Positions 1 through 13,700 of a DNA stretch of 64,000 nucleotides are shown here, piece after piece. The stretch lies in assembly GCA_018398815.1 (NCBI GenBank), contig CM031609.1, positions 27,045,696 through 27,109,695 of the forward strand. The letters run 5' to 3'. The notes under the pieces are model-generated. The model saw nothing but the letters and a program-made list of their open reading frames with translations, searched no databases and was not told where the DNA came from. Origin of the DNA: Conus ventricosus. Lineage: Eukaryota > Mollusca > Gastropoda > Neogastropoda > Conidae. Every line of letters begins with the position of its first letter. Position 1 is the first letter of the stretch. The position numbers were made by a program, and so were the translations under genes.

Positions 1-378
1 TTTTTTTTTTTTAATGCTGATCAATGGGAATGAGGATGATTAAGATGATGCTGCGGATTTCCATTTCGGTCTGAGACTACATGACAGGGCTGTACTCTAC
101 GCTTCCTTTCATAATATATCCTGGCGTCAACCAGGCCCGAGAGATACAGGCACCTGCAGTGTTGGTCAGGAAATTTGAGCAACACTCTCAGAAACGCATC
201 CATTAAGTGGATGAAACTCGACTGTGTGGGTCCCAGTCTTCCCAACTGAGTCCGCAGCAAACTCAACTCTGGGTAGGAGCCGGTCAGGGCAGAAAAAACC
301 CACATGACTCTGATGGGATTCGAACCCACGACCTCCCAGCCGGGAGTCCGCGACGCTAACCACTTCGCCACGGCGGCT
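1..378 (-). mobile_element. SINE family A, copy 1
   Basis: Read on the minus strand, it starts with a tRNA-like head near 378 (A box GTGGCGAAGTGG, B box GGTTCGAATCC), continues with a body and ends in an A tail (T run at 1-12). The 3' body is shared with copies near 8.3 kb and 29.4 kb, so this is a dispersed family. The far target duplication lies outside the window. Confidence 0.85.
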
Positions 379-399
379 GGTGAATATTATGCTTTTTGT

Positions 400-470
400 T
401 CTTGAAATCAGGCTGTTTACGACCTGTAATTAGCTGGGCTATAAACAGTATGACTGACTTGACTTGTTTT
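400..470 (+). mobile_element. I-group LINE 3' tail remnant next to an exon
   Basis: TAGCTGGGCTATAAACAG near 431-450 matches the end of the full LINE at 48118-48135 (CGGCTGGGCTATAAGCAAC) and the tail at 6336-6352. It ends about 12 nt before the acceptor of the exon at 482. Confidence 0.5.
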
Positions 471-481
471 AAAATTTTCAG

Positions 482-522
482 ATTGGCGTCTTCAGCACCG
501 AGTGAGAGTGGATGTTTCCCAG
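482..522 (+). CDS. PIGN: PIGN exon 1 of window
   Basis: The acceptor is TTTTCAG at 475-481 and the donor GTAGGT at 523. The exon has 41 nt: two bases that complete a codon, then [13 protein letters not shown]. This fits the family segment just before ADIAPLM. It ends in phase 0. A TG microsatellite starts directly at its donor. Confidence 0.85.
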
Positions 523-523
523 G

Positions 524-588
<65 letters not shown>

Positions 589-2560
589 TGTGCATGTGTG
601 CGTGTGTGCGTGTGTGTGTGTGTGTGTGTGTGCCTATATGTGTGATGGTGTGGGTGCATGCGTGTGTGTGTGTGTGTGCCTATATGTGTGATTGTGTGTG
701 TGTATGTATGTATGTGTGTGTGTATGTATGAGTGTATGTGTATTAGTGTGTGTGTGTGTGTGAGTGTGTTTGTCTGTGTGCATGCATGTTTTATACGGGT
801 TTTGTGTGCACCTCTATTTCGCAGAACAGAAATGTTTCTCATCAGTTTGTTGATAGGTGAAGAGAGGGAAACAAATGCAAATCCAAATGAAAAGCCATTT
901 CTCAAGATGGTGATGTCAGATGTATAGGTGCTATGAATTCTGTTGTTTCTGAAGTCCAGTTGACTTGTGACATGAGTGATTTTGATATCCATGAGTTATT
1001 GAGGCTATAGAATTGTCTCCAGATCCGGGCTCACCAATTTGAATATTTTAGCAGATTTCTGCAATGTTTAGTGAATTTGAAAAAAAAAAAATTGCTGTCT
1101 GATCATTGGTGCTGTCAGGGGGCATTACTCCCATGCTGCTCATTCCAGCTCCGTGTACAGTGCAACACCTGGGTGCATCCTGTCGCAGCCCTGGCACTGT
1201 CAGTTCACCAAGAGCAGTCGCTGTCATAGTCGTCGTCGGGCAACGCAGCAGAGAAGATGCTGTGCTGCAGCGGAGTCACTTTTGGTGGAGTTCAGTGGTG
1301 CCTGTACTGACTTAATGACGCAGGACACTACCTACTGTGCCCTCTGCTGACAACAACCGTCGGTTTATCAGGACGCCTCTCTGTGGGCATCGCATCTGTG
1401 CGGCAACGCTGGTGCAGTGACACCATTTGACAGCAAGTTTCAGAGTTGTTCCGGATGAGGGGGAGGCAGAGGGTGTGTCTGTTGGACCCCTTCACAGTTT
1501 CAGAGGTGTTCGCTTTTCAACACCCTGGTTCTGGCAATGTACTAGAATTGGATCTCTCACTATATCACATTTTGATCATACTTTAAAAGTTCAGCGGACT
1601 TCCTCAAAATGACCAACTTATTCTAGCTGCGCAATTTTAAAAGTTTCCTATGTTTCCTTTTGAAATTTCCAAACAGATTTTTAATGTGTGCTGTAATTAT
1701 CTGCAGTTTTTGGAATAATATGCTAAATTCCTGATCGGAAAGTTCTGAAAGATATATGTGTTTACCTTAGAATGGTTGTATAGTCTATCAGTGAAGGAAG
1801 TGAGTGGAACTAATCAGTGTAATGTTCCCTTCATTATGTAAAGTCATTCCACATCAGATCCACCACCTGTTGCAGGTTTGTTTGCCTCACAAAATGAGAA
1901 CTCTCTTCATTCTGTCATTTTGTTTGCAAAACAACACAAGGGGAAAGCATGGTGTAGAGTTTAATGGTCAAACTTGAACCTATGTAGTTCCTCCTAATTG
2001 AAGCTCACATGTGTGTTAAAAAAAAAAGTGTTCTGCTTAACTAATGAATTAGATAACCACAATGTTGTTGGTGAGGAGTGAACTTTGAACTTCCCCACAC
2101 CACCTAGGAATTAACTTTCTCTTGAATTCAGTCGAGTTCCTAATTACTGACTGTTGGGTGAATGGAGAAGATTTTCAAAACACACAAGATTTTCACATGA
2201 GTGTTTGAAACCCATGAACACAAGACATGCAGCGGAATTCTGTAAGTGTGTGACTGCTGACCCCATGTAGTGGATTCACTGTCACAATGAACGTCAGTCT
2301 TTTTATCACAGGTTTGGTAGGAGAATCTTGCCCTCCTTGTCTGTGGAAAAGTTTTGGAACTGTGGACTGTTGTCAGGGAGGTGTCGGCTTTCAGCTGAAC
2401 AAAGCGTGAGAGCAAAGGAAAGTCATCAGTACACCAGTTTTGCAGGAAAATGATTTTTCGACAAGAAATTCTTCCCAACTGAAGAGTTTTAGATTTATTG
2501 AGCTAATGTGGGTGTGTGAGTGTGTTTTCAAATGCTTGTGGGAGTGTGTAGTGCATGGGC

Positions 2561-2626
<66 letters not shown>

Positions 2627-2629
2627 TGT

Positions 2630-2686
<57 letters not shown>

Positions 2687-4852
2687 TATGTGTGTGGGTG
2701 TGTGTGTGTGTGGGTGTGTATGTGTGTGTGTGTGTGTGTGGTGGGTGTGGTGTGTATGTGTGTGTGGGTGTGTGTGAGTGTGTGTGTGTGTGTGTATGTG
2801 TGTGTGTGTGTATGTGTGTGGTGTGTGTGTGTGTGAGTGTGTGTGTGAGTGTGTGTGTGCGTGTATATGTGTATGTGTGTGAGTGTGTGTGCACATGTGC
2901 AAACTGTACGCCTTTAGAGATTTAACCAAAAGTGTTCGGAATGGAACTGATGACAGTGATACATGTTGTTGCAGGCTGACGTTGCTCCCTTGATGGCATT
3001 CTTGGTGGGTCTGCCCTTTCCTGTCAATTCTGTGGTGAGTAAACCTTCAGGTGATGGACCTGCACTGTCTTTTTTTTTTTTTTTTTTTTTGACCTGCACT
3101 GTCTGACGATGGTAGATGCTGACATAAACCCTGTCAGACCATCTTGCGTTTGTGATGTGACATGAAATATAAAAACGTGGACATGTGCATGTTTATCAAC
3201 ATAAACTGTGGGTAATCATGAATAGCAGCAGCTCATGTACCACATTGTCCACAGCAGACTTTAGACACAGTTTTGGAGAAGCATTTCCTTTCTGTAGGTG
3301 TTCTGATTAAAGCAGATCATTGTTAAGGGGAAGATGGAGAATCTAAAGTGAAGCAGGGAGAAATATAGTAGATAAGAAACGACGATAGTATCTTTTGTTC
3401 AAAGGGGCATAATTCCAAACCATGGTTGCGTTGCGTTGCTGAGTCCTGAAGCGCACATGCAGACAAGAGGCATACAGAACAAACAAACAGAAATATTTTT
3501 ATCTCTAAAGGAAGTTCCAGGCTGGCCCGCACACCCTCACTTAAGGTCAAGGTCAACACACAGCAGCTGTGGACAAGTTTTCCATGGAGTTCTCTGAAAG
3601 TTTTTGAGATTTGAGGCCTCTGTTACAAGCCCTTGACAGTCTTTCAAAATTATATGTTTTCCTGGAAATGCCTGCAAAGTCCTTTAAGCATGTTGTCACT
3701 GCTGTGTGTTATTTTAGAGTCACTAAGAAATAATTTATCAGTTTTTCAATCTTTTGAAATGATGTTGCGTTCTTTGTTTTCAGGGTGTGCTACCTGTGGA
3801 TTACCTGGCGGGCACAGACTATGAAAGAGCAGAGGGGCTGTTTGCCAACGCTCAGCAGATTGTGGCACAGTATCGGGTAACAGGTGACCAGTAATCTGTT
3901 TGTTTTGCAGGTGCGATGTTAAAATGGCTCAAGGTGGTGAAAGTATTGTTTTCGGTTGAGACATGTTGCTTGTAGAAATACTTTTAATTAATTCGATGGT
4001 GTGTCATCGCTATAAACTCTTCAGAGGGAGAGGCACGAGACCTGATACAGTTCTCCACCCATGTTCATCAAGAGGTGATTCTGATTGATCTCGCTGTGCC
4101 AAATGAAAGCAAAATGGTGGAATCTGACACCTTTGAGACTGAGAAATATGCCAGTCTAGCCAGCAGCGTGAGAGACTGGTTGCGAAGCCAAAATCCTCTG
4201 TGTAGTTGTTGGAGCGAGGAGGTTTATAGGCACCTCGGCCTGTGATCTCATGAAAGAGCTTGATTTCTGGTGAGAAGAGGATGAGAGCCCAAAGGGCAAT
4301 GACAGAAGCAGTTGGAAAGAGTTCCTGCCGAATCTGGTTGAGAAAGAACTAGGATGAACTTTATTAAGGTTGTTAATTTCCCAACTTGCAACACATGTCC
4401 GATAGACACGTGGTAAAGATACAGCTCACAAGTTGACTGTCTTGAAACAACTGACCGTCCAGGGGTTACAGGTGCAAATCCTGGTGGCACCATGGGAAAA
4501 AAGAGGGTGGGAGATGGGGGGACAGCAGAAGTACGTTGATGGTATACAATCTGAACATGGTGGGGTTCCCTTAGACTAAGGAATGAAGGACTGAAACACG
4601 TGAGGGGGTGGGTGGTGGTGTGGGTGTGGGGATTCTTCTCTGAAGAGCACCTGCTGTCTAAGCACTGCTTAAGAGGTTTTTTTACCTGCTGTGTCCGGTG
4701 ATCAGAATATGTGTGTGGGGTTCGTTAAACCGATGGTGATTAAGTATATTCCAGTGCCTCTGACCTACAGTGTGTGATGGTAGATTAGCAGCGTCATTAT
4801 GTATTTAGAGCGCTCTGTCTTTGTGTGTGTGTGGGGGGGGGGGGGGGGGGGT

Positions 4853-4904
<52 letters not shown>

Positions 4905-6536
4905 TGTTAGCAGATAAACATGAAGACTATGTACTTTTTTGTGTGCCCTCTGACCTATGTGTATGGGTAATGATAAGCATGATTAGCCTGTGTATTCCTG
5001 CGCCCACCAACCTGTGTATGAGGCGTGCTGGTAAATAAAATGTGGTGATAATGTATTCTTGTGCCCTCTGACCAATATGTGTTTGTATGTTTCGGTAGGT
5101 CAGATGACGCAAGTAAAGGAGAGAACGGTGTCAGCCACATTCCGCCCATTCAGGTAGGTCTGTTAGAATGATCTTCCTTGTCACTTATCATTTATTGTGA
5201 TATCAATGCTATGATCATTTTCACCAAATTTCAGCATGGTATCATTCATGTGTGAATTGTCTTTCGGCCATTGATGGTACAGTTGTCAGCGGTTTTCTTC
5301 TGTAATGTTGTAAGCTGGGCACTTTTTCTGGATTATTTTTTGGTGATGATTTTTTTTCTAAATATTTAAACCTTGTTTTTTTTTCCCAAGGGAAGCGTTA
5401 CTCTTCTACAAATTCACATTTCTTCAAACAAGGAATGATAAAAATAGAAAGAGAAAGGTAAAATTAGTTCAGGCTTCAAAGGTATGTCAGGCAGTCCCAT
5501 GTCCGTTTGAAGGCTGAGGAATGAGTCATTTGTTGTAGAATGTTGCTGTGAGCGTCAGTCAGATCTGCTTGTGAAAGCTTCTGTACTGGTGGATTGAGAA
5601 GTAAAGGTGTCTCCACACAAACAGATGAACTCTTCTAAGGGGGGTAATATTGGTGTCCAGATCTGAAAGGAGGTCGAAATCAAGCTGGAGTTGTCTCTGC
5701 TGGGAGTTGTTAATGTATTTTGAGTTGTCTTCAATGAGGTAACAGCCATCATAAGGTTCTTTGCATTGGGCTGGACTATAAGCAACATTATCTCTCTGTC
5801 CCTTAGACTGTAATGAAAGAGCCAGGACAGTTTGGGTGCAGGTCTGGGGGGTTTTAGGTGACATGTTGAACATTAAAAAAGAAACAAACTTTTGAACTTT
5901 GTGAAGGGGGCTTTTTGTGAGATGTTACCTGACTCATCAAAAGACAATAGTTAGTTTCTGGTTCTTGTTGTTTCTGTTTATTTATTGATTGATTTTATTT
6001 TTTGCAGGGAGCTGTCATCTTCCGTTCAGGTAAAAATTTTAAACCATTTCCATTTTTTAATACTTGGTATCTACATACTCGTCCAATATAAAGATACATT
6101 TTCTCAATATTAAATCATTTTCATAGTCACCAAAAATTTGTTTACCTGCACTTGTTTCGTTCTCCATTTTAAATTTTTTTTCTTTCAGAGCTCCTAAAAG
6201 AGATAAACATTTTTCATGCGATCTAATATTTAACGGAAGAAAGACTTTAAAGCGTGTGTAGATTTTTTTTTTTAAACATCTGTGTTGAAAGTGAGTGTGG
6301 TGAGGCGACAGTCCTGATCAGGTCCACTGCAGTTGGCTGGGCTATAAAGAGCGTGAATTGAACTGAATTGATTCCCTCATGAAGAAAATCAATAGGTTGA
6401 GATGTGTACCTTAAGTCTTTGTTGCGTTCATTGTGGTGCTCAGTATTTCGTTGTTCATTTTCATGTGTTAACTTTTGCCTGCACTCATTATACTTTGAAA
6501 CTTAGTTGAATTAATGATGAAGAAATGAGGAGTGTG

Positions 6537-6608
<72 letters not shown>

Positions 6609-6686
6609 GTGTGTGTGTGTATTTGTGTATGTGTGTGTTGTGTGTGTGTGTGTGTGTTGTGTGTGTGTATTTGTGGATGTGTGTGT

Positions 6687-6717
<31 letters not shown>

Positions 6718-6749
6718 GTATTTGTGTGTGGGTTGTTATGGTTGCAAAT

Positions 6750-6793
<44 letters not shown>

Positions 6794-6800
6794 CACACGC

Positions 6801-6849
<49 letters not shown>

Positions 6850-7731
6850 TAACTTTATATCTGCTCCCAGGTGGACCTGATGAGAAACATCAAAAACCTC
6901 ATCAGCAGTGGCCGTTACCAAGATGCCGTAAGTTTTTATTACTGCTTCATTTTTTTTTTCTTTAAATCAAAATGAACAAAAACTCTGTTGACCTGAGTGT
7001 GCACGTATGTGTGTGTGTGCATGTGAGTGTGCGTGTGTGTGTGTTTATGTGCGTGTGCATGTGAGTGTGTGTGTGTGTATAGGAAGGAGTTCTGTTTTAC
7101 GTCTCGTCACACATATAGGTGATTGCAGACGTCTAAATAACATATTGTTTACAATTTTAGACTATCATAAAAGAAAAGAGGACGATGTGGTTACATGGAA
7201 CAAAAATAAAGGATAGATGAATTGCAGGACAGTAACTATGAAAAATTAGATAAAATAACTAAAATAATCTAACTTACGATTATGATTATAAAATGTTCCT
7301 TAATGGACTTCCCAAAAGGTTACTCGTTAATTTAACAAGAGAAACAACTGGCAACGAATCTAAAACGTCAAACACATTAACATGTCCAGTGTCAGCACTT
7401 GGTATAACACCATTCAAAAAGGGTTTCGTTAGTTCACAATCAAAAATCACATGTTGAACTGAAAGATCCCCACGACATACGCACTTAACAGTCTGGCAAT
7501 ACTTGGTTCGTAGGGAATTACATAAAAGTCTAAAAGTCAGGCTAGAAACCGGTCGGCTAATCGACACAAAGTTTGACAGAGTTTGCTGACGAGGTTTTGA
7601 TGAGGAACTGTATTGACTCCAGAAATCCCTCTCGATTATATGACTAATTTCCTTGTATGATAAAGGACAATCAACCTTAATACTACCAAATATATTCTTT
7701 GCTCCCCTTTTTGCGTGTGTGTGTATGTGTA

Positions 7732-7790
<59 letters not shown>

Positions 7791-10700
7791 AGATTACTGT
7801 GTGAATATTAATGCCCATCCTATGACAGGAAACAAAACTTGATTTGACTCCCAAGAGATGCAATTTTCATCGGATGCCATTCTCTTCAGAACTCTCGCTG
7901 GCATGGTGGCCCTGCTAGGTAATGAAATCAGAAATCCTCACAAACTGGGTTCCAAGATGGAGGAAGTCTTTGTTGGGAGTTGAGTGGAACGTGAACAAAG
8001 AGAGACAAATGGTCTTGGCAAGAACAAGTCTTTAAAGCATGAAGTTTCTGCGGGAGATAAATTGAGCTCAGATGAATTCTAGAGAAATACCGACAGAAAG
8101 AGCTTTTGGTGGAAGGTAAGACGAGTGTAACAAGAGAGATGAATGTTCTAGCAAAAAAAAAAAAAAAAAAAAAAAGCGTCTTAAGAGGTAGGAAGTCTTT
8201 ACTGTAGGTAGATGGAATCTTAACAAGGGGACATGTTTTTCTACCCCAACCGGCTCCTATGCAGACTTGAGTCTGCTGTGTGTGCAAATGGTAAGTTTGG
8301 AACCACACTGTCGAGTTTTGCCTGCTTTTCTGAATGTTTTGCTCCCTTTTCCTGACCAACACTGCGGGTGTCTGTAACGTTCGGGCCGTTGAAGCTGAGA
8401 TATATTATGAAAGTAAGAGAAGAGTACAGCCATGTCATGCAGTCTGTGACTGCAGTGAAAGTCATGGCATCACCTATGATTAACTACCTCATCGATCAGC
8501 CTTAAAAAGAAAAAAGTCAGATTCTGTGGCCCTTCGTGTCCTTCATTTGTGGTGGCCTCAGTTTCATTTCCCCTCGGTGTCAGTGCCCTTGGTGAGTTCA
8601 TGTCAAGGCTGTTGGTACTGTCAGGTTTATGGGGACTGTTGTTGGACAGGGACATGGTGGCACCTTTTTCGGTGGGTATCAGTGACTAAGCAATTATCGT
8701 TGTCAGAAGAGGGCGTAGTAGGTGGTGTCCTGCGCATGCTGGATGTGAACAGACGCCACTGAACTCTACCAGAGTGACCTGGCAGCAGCGCAGTGTCTCC
8801 TCCAGTGGGTTGCCTCATGGTGACTGGGTAAGGAACTAACCTGTGGACTGCCAATGCAGCGGCTGTGAGGGTGACAGTCAGGGTGTGAGGGTGACAGTCA
8901 GGGTGTGAGGGTGACAGTCAGGGTGTGAGGGTGACAGTCAGGGTGTGAGGGTGACAGTCAGGGTGTGAGGGTGACAGTCAGGGTGTGAGCGTGACAGTCA
9001 GGGTTGTGAGCGTGACAGTCAGGGTGTGAGGGTGACAGTCAGGGTGTGAGGGTGACAGTCAGGGTGTGAGGGTGACAGTCAGGGTGTGAGGGTGACAGTC
9101 AGGGTGTGAGGGTGACAGTCAGGGTGTGAGCGTGACAGTCAGGGTGTGAGGGTGACAGTCAGGGTGTGAGCGTGACAGTCAGGGTGTGAGCGTGACAGTC
9201 AGGGTGTGAGCGTGACAGTCAGGGTGTGAGCGTGACAGTCAGGGTGTGAGGGTGACAGTCAGGGTGTGAGGGTGACAGTCAGGGTGTGAGGGTGACAGTC
9301 AGGGTGTGAGCGTGACAGTCAGGGTGTGAGGGTGACAGTCAGGGTGTGAGCGTGACAGTCAGGGTGTGAGGGTGACAGTCAGGGTGTGAGCGTGACAGTC
9401 AGGGTGTGAGCGTGAATGGCAGCAGGAAGGAACAGAGTGGAAGTGAATCCACTGAAGTGGCACAGAAGATGAGATAGCAAAGAAAAGAAGAACGTTTAGA
9501 AAAAAAAAAAACTTTTAAGAGATGGAGTTTTTTTGTTGTTGTTTGGAGAATTAGATTGGGCATAAATAGAGAAATGTAACAAAAACACAAGTTTATTGGA
9601 CACCGTGCAACATTTTAAGTTAGCCTCAGGACTCAGACAAAAAGAAAGGGGGTTAGGGAAAGAAAGCCATAGAAAGGTGGATTTGAATTGATGTAAGGGG
9701 CCGGAATAGCTCAGTTGGTAGAGCGCTGGACTCGTAATCCAAGGGTTTGCGGGTTCGAATCTCCGCAGGGCCATTTCAGTACAGGTTGATTTTTCCCTGC
9801 GAATTAACCTTGGTTCTGACTCCATTTCCCATACAGTCCTTCGAATGAGACTATAAACGGAGGTTCTGTGTGTGAACGCACACATAAAATTTGCACACAC
9901 GTAAAATCCCATCACCAACTTTTGGAAGAGAAGGCCAGTTTGGCCGTTGGTATGGATGACACATTACACATAGCATGCACCTTCCCCGAAGATGGAGTAT
10001 GGCTGCCTTAATGGGGGGATAAAAAACGGTCATACACACAAAACTCCACTCCCTTTGTTAGGCAGATGGGATTAATACCTGCCTGTCTGTACAGGGAGTG
10101 TCCGCAGGAGTATCAGCCTGCGTACGCAGAAGAGGAAGAAGAATTGATGTTAGGGAGATTTTTTTTTCTCTTAACATATCAGTTGTGTGTGTGTGTACAC
10201 AGCCAAGACTGACTTAACCTAGTTTCAGTCAGTGCATGTGTTTATTTGTGCTTTTTTTTTTCCCCTGACTAGCTAGAGTCAAAGCATTGCTGCATGTTGT
10301 TATACCAGAGAGTGTGCATTGTCTGTGCTCCAGATATCAGAATCCAAGTATATCATCCAGATGGCGCTGAGAGGACTTCGCTACTACCAGACATACGACA
10401 GGTTCTTTTTAGGGTGAGTGGTCTGTACGCTGAAACATGGTGGGCTTGGTGGATTTGTGATGAACGACTGGGATGGTGGTCAGTTGTACAAGTTGATAGT
10501 GCCAGGAAATTCTGATAATTGAGGCACAGGGTTTCTCAGTTGTCTGGATTTCCTTGGATCTTGAGACTACAAAGCCTTCAGTTCCCTTTAAACAGTTAAG
10601 AAACTTTTTAAAACACTTCAGAACTAGCACACACCTACACCCCACACACACACACACACACACACACAACACACACACACACACACACAAACACACACAG

Positions 10701-13700
10701 AGGCATATGGAGATAGACATATAGATATGTGTATATATTATACACATATCTATCTGTCTATATATATATATAGATAGATATATGTACATCGCTGTATATG
10801 TATATAGACAGATAGATAGATAGATATGAGTACAGAAAAGAGATCCGTATGTGTACATGCGTATGTCTACATTGTGTGCCTTGTGTGCGTGTATCCATGC
10901 ATATGTATCACCGCTTTGGTGCATCTGCATGTAAACGTGCACACATGCTGGGTGTATGAGAGACGTATTTTGCACCCAGATATGACTACCATGGTCGTTC
11001 GGGCTGTAAACAACATGACCAGCATTTGTACTTTAGTTGATCCGTTGTCAGTGGTTGGTGTTGCTGTGATTAGCCAACATGCACACACACACACACACAC
11101 ACACATTCTCACACTCTGAATCACACATAGACACAACCTTTTGCAGATTTTAACTTTAGGTATCAGAAAATTATGCAGAGAGTACGAAGGGATCGTTGTC
11201 CACATGCATTGCCTTCTGTCGGCCAGCTTTTGCAAGCTTCCCTTTGGTGGACCAAGCTTCGAGCCCTCACAGAACAACAAAGTGATTGGTTGTCTATAAA
11301 GAAGATGAACCATCCTATAGAATTTTAAAGCAAGAACTCCGATGCTAACGTCGATGAAATTGTTAAAAGCATGTCCACTACCAGTTTCACTTGGCTTGGT
11401 TGGGGGCGGTGTTTTTTAACCCACGGGATCAGAAATATGTGTGATATGGTAAGAACTCAACCTCTCCTCGCCACCCTCCTCTCTGACTCCTGTCACATCC
11501 CTGTCACTTGATCTGTTTCTTTCACGGATTTTGATTGGACGGGCTGTGTGGACAGAGTCAGCGTCACGCGGGGTTTCCGTGGGCTGGATGGCCTACGTGC
11601 TCACCTGCTGGTGGCAGAACACCACCCACACCGCAGGCGTCGATGCCACAAACGGACCAGCGGGGGTTGCAGGAAACCCACCCACCTCGTAACTGGTCTT
11701 TGGGAGCTGTGGGGCGTCGTCGTGACGCTCTTGTTGTTTGGTAAGTTCTGTCCTTCGGTGATACGGGTGATATGGATTTATCTGTTGATAAGTTCTGTCA
11801 CTGGTGAGTTTGGGCATCTTTGTGACGCTCTTGTTTGCTAATGCTGTCTTTGGTGATGTTTTTGCGCAAATAGTGATGTAGTCTTTTGTGGATTGAGGTT
11901 TCGTCCTTGGACATGTGGTAGCATTGTGACACTCTTTGTTACTTGATAATTCTTGATTTGTGATGTGGCATCATTGTGTGTTCTTGTTGCTTGGTTAAGA
12001 TCTGTTTTGGCGTCAATATACTGTAACCTTGTCCAGACAATAGCATTCACGGCAGTTTTTAAGTCTTCTCTGCCAGGCGCGAAGTTTTTTGTGGGGCTAA
12101 ATGCAGTGATAAGACAGTCACGGGGTGCCCAACCCACTTCCGCCGTAGGGAGAAGCCATTGTAAAGTCGCCCATACGTCATCATTCTCCTCTCGGGCCTG
12201 CCGTCAAAGCAAGCATAATTCTTGTGCTCTTCATCGCCTTCCTCTTTGCCGGTTGTGTTTAGATAGCCTTGTGTTTGCTTCTTGCTTATTTTGTTGTTGG
12301 CTTTTCGCTGCACCCTTTTCATTCTTGAAACCGGTGGGCTTTTGGTTGGTGTGCTTTATTCATTTGTTTAACCACGCCGATCCTCGCCCTTGTGCCTTTG
12401 TCTTGGCACTTTGCGACTTTGCATTCGGCGCTTTTCCGATCTTCGAAAGTCGGAACTCCATTCCGCCGGTTCGCCCTTTCCCCCAGTTTTGCTTTTAATA
12501 TAACACGGGCCCCTTGTTTACCGAATCCGGTCCCCGTTCTCCTACCATTTGGACCTCCCGATTCGCCGTAACTTTCACGAAGTTCCACTGATTCCTTGTC
12601 TCCTTCTTCGGCCGGTCGTTCCGCCATTTTGTTTTTCCGACCGGCCAAAAACCGCGTCACATACGATCGACCTGCGACCCGATCTCTCACTGACTCTCGT
12701 TGCATTTAATACAATTTCAAGTGTCCTCATCAGACGACGTTGTTGAGCTCTTCCTATCCCTCAAATCACTCTTTTGTCTCCCCTTTGCTCGTGCGTTCCG
12801 TGTTTGTTCCCCACCACAAGTGCCCAACTTGGTGAAGGACACTAACGCTCGAGGCGCTCCACTCTTCGCAGTCGCTGCCTCATACCCCGGAGGGGTCGTG
12901 TGTCGATTCCACGGGAAAACCGCTCACGCACACGATGAGCTGGTAACGGTCGGTGTAGAGGAGGGTTTTCCGTGCAGGGGACGCGGACCATCATTCCGAT
13001 TCCCCCTCTACCCGACCGGCGGAATAACATCGATCGTCCGCGATCGAATCCAACAGTCATCCCATTCGGATGAACAATCGGCAGTCATTGCGACTGTTTT
13101 TTCATTTGCTTCCTTCCCCCCCCCCCCCCCTTTTCCCTTAGCCCAAATAATCCTCCAAGGGCAAGGCTCCCATGAAATACCTTCGACCGTTCAAAATCTT
13201 CACGTTCCCCTGACTGGTTCGCCTGTTCGACTTCGACCGCGGTAGGAGTCCCTCTCCCATCATGTGCCGGCGTCCCGGCGATCATACGGCCCCAGGGGAC
13301 CCGCTGCCCGATACCCGACCGGCACGGTCCGACTTCGCGGACGGAGAATCACCGCACGTCACCCCGATCCTATTGAGACTTGTGATGCTAGCACCTCACT
13401 AACGACACACAGTCTCAGGACCGCTCTCGTCTCCCCAACCGGGTCCGGGTTTCAGCCCACGTCCGGACACGAGGAGCGTCAACACTCCGGTGGAGGGAAT
13501 GTGGCCAATTCTTCAGTGGAACCCCCCCCCACTGACGCACAATCCGGGTCAGGTACACAGGCATCGAGTCGCTCGGGATCTGCGCCCCTCACCCCCGGAC
13601 GGTCGAACCCCCCCGATCGATCGTCCCAAACTCCCCTAGGGTGTACAGGAACGTTGGGGTTGCCGACTTCTTTTTCTTTCCGCCCCCCTAATGGCAAACG

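Noticed and set aside
4799..5038. Glycine-run open frame
   Set aside because: Artefact of the poly-G tract.
523..7080. Many long open frames of Val/Cys or His/Thr repeats
   Set aside because: They are translations of TG/CA microsatellites, open in several frames at once, with no domain and no splice logic.
8869..9414. CRISPR-like regular repeats
   Set aside because: Units are contiguous with no unique spacers, in a eukaryotic intron; a minisatellite.
9697..9772. Functional tRNA gene (CGT anticodon-like loop)
   Set aside because: Acceptor stem does not pair, and the sequence continues into a SINE body shared with three other copies and flanked by a target duplication.
11535..11744. Alternative start of a separate gene over exon 8
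   Set aside because: It overlaps a phase-consistent PIGN exon; the other frames are shadows or reflect possible indels.
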